From contig NC_067196.1 of the NCBI RefSeq assembly GCF_000699445.3, positions 80,838,364 through 80,902,363 of the forward strand: a stretch of 64,000 bases of DNA. The letters run 5' to 3'. The position numbers and the translations under genes are program-made. A model generated the notes under the pieces. The model saw only the letters and a list, made by a program, of their open reading frames with translations. It did no database searches and was not told the DNA's origin. The stretch is from Schistosoma haematobium (Eukaryota; Platyhelminthes; Trematoda; Strigeidida; Schistosomatidae). Shown one piece after another: positions 62,751-64,000 of this stretch. Every line of letters begins with the position of its first letter. Within the stretch, counting starts at the first letter, position 1.

Positions 62751-64000
62751 GCTATGTAATTATCAGTAAAAACTATTTGGAAAATTGATATAGTTGTGCC
62801 TTCATTAATATTTCATTTCCAAGACCCATTCAAAATGGTACTGTGTAACATATGGAGATTCCTTAATTAAATTCAATCCACTTAATTGGTTACATAAGAA
62901 TCAAGGTAATCAAAATATTCACTGTAGCTCACTACAAATGTATGTTCATGTCTTTAGAATGGGGATTCAAAAACTAAGCTAAGTGAACAGATATGCTAAC
63001 AAACATTACCATACATTTCCATAGTTTTAAGTAAATATTCTTAGTCTACAGTCACTACCGGTTAGTATCAAGATTAATGCGAAGTAAGACTTCTATCAAA
63101 AATGATTAACTTCTAATGGATTATTTAAATTCATTATTACTCCATGTAACAATCAGTCCTGTATTTGCATACAATCTCGTCTTTTAGTTATCTAATTAAA
63201 AGAACGCTGGAGTTATAGCAGTATCCAACTAATAAGGGTACATTGTGTGAAAGCATTTACTATCAAGCTTATAGTATAACATTAAATGTTAATTGCCTAT
63301 CAACATAAAAAGTCAAATTAAGTCATGATGTTAAATCAACTTTCAGATTATAAACTGACACTGATAACAATACACCTTGAATATGTATGCTATTCAATGA
63401 CACTTTGATCCCAATAACACAGTCCTGCAACTATAACTCATTTTAGATATCTGTGATCGAAATACTAATTTATATTTGCAATGACGTACAAAAATTCACT
63501 ACTGTTTCAAAGATGGATCGGATTATGAAATTAACAGACAGTCCAACAAATTATAAGCATTTTGAAATAAGTCATGAGAAGTTTCATAAGTCAATGAAAT
63601 ATGCAACGGATATACTATACTATTGTTTCATACAATTAAATAAGGTTCTATTCTCTCCTCAATAACATGTCTTTTAAATACAACAGTTACACATCTGCGA
63701 AATCAGTTATGGCTTTATCGTCTAACTGAGGATGAAAGTATCATGTGTCATAGAATAACGAATATGTCTTACTTTATAATCACCAAAATGGAAAAATTTT
63801 GAAAATTATATACCTCATGAACTGATTTTAGCTAGTTGCCCATTAAAAACCAGTCGGCATTAGAGAACTAGTGAGGAACAATTATTTAGGAAACTGATCC
63901 ATGCCATTGTTGGCAACCTATAATGGCAGCACGATTTTGGGAAACAACTGAAGTTGGAAGTATTTGCCATTGGATATCAACTCCATACCACACCATTAAA

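Larger units (their letters stand above)
61935..64000. other. intron or downstream DNA
   Basis: Contains two SINE hairpins (62005-62105 and 62548-62750). A frame near 63453-63665 has no recognisable similarity and no splice context. No further KCNQ exon recognised. Confidence 0.4.

Noticed and set aside
63453..63665. 70-codon frame as a further KCNQ exon
   Set aside because: No KCNQ helix B similarity and no suitable splice sites.

Overview
The window looks like intron-rich, AT-rich genomic DNA from a blood fluke (Schistosoma or a very close trematode). The case rests on three things: dense copies of the Sm-alpha-type SINE with its hammerhead ribozyme, decayed flatworm non-LTR and Penelope-like retroelements, and a split ion-channel gene with short exons in long repeat-filled introns. 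The species is not resolved. There is no prokaryotic-style operon, rRNA cluster or CRISPR array.

The only host gene I can support is a plus-strand KCNQ (Kv7) voltage-gated potassium channel. Nine coding exons lie between 19634 and 61934: part of S1, S2-S3, S3-S4, S5-pore helix, two alternative 111-nt pore/S6 exons (37519-37629 and 45483-45593), the post-S6/helix-A exon with the calmodulin-binding IQ motif, and two low-complexity linker exons. The N-terminal exon and the distal C-terminus (helices B to D) lie outside the window or were not recognised. S5 and the S4-S5 junction are closest to KCNQ1 among the sequences I remember. The two pore exons have equal length and phase and each carries TVGYGD, so they look mutually exclusive. 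One copy has altered S6 hinge residues.

Nearly everything else is repeats. (1) Two tRNA-headed SINE families each carry a hammerhead: the Sm-alpha type (about 10 partial copies) and a second family (about 25 copies, several tandem or folded back). Two copies of family 2 keep a complete hammerhead core with perfect stem I. (2) Penelope-like element fragments carry a GIY-YIG-type C-terminal domain (1-1250, 19775-20260, 25675-27190, 38690-39470, 51960-52690, 54955-55400). (3) Two non-LTR retrotransposon families are mostly 5'-truncated. Family A ends in TGAC repeats and family B in TAAG repeats; several copies have visible target-site duplications. (4) There are foldback elements, a 298-bp TIR element, a GGGG/CCCC-rich palindrome and several unnamed interspersed repeats.

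Layout: 1-19600 is upstream or intron 1 and almost all repeats; 19634-34696 holds the voltage-sensor and S5 exons; 34697-51156 holds the alternative pore exons with a large retroelement pseudogene (40860-42430) between them; 51157-61934 holds the C-terminal exons; 61935-64000 is intron.
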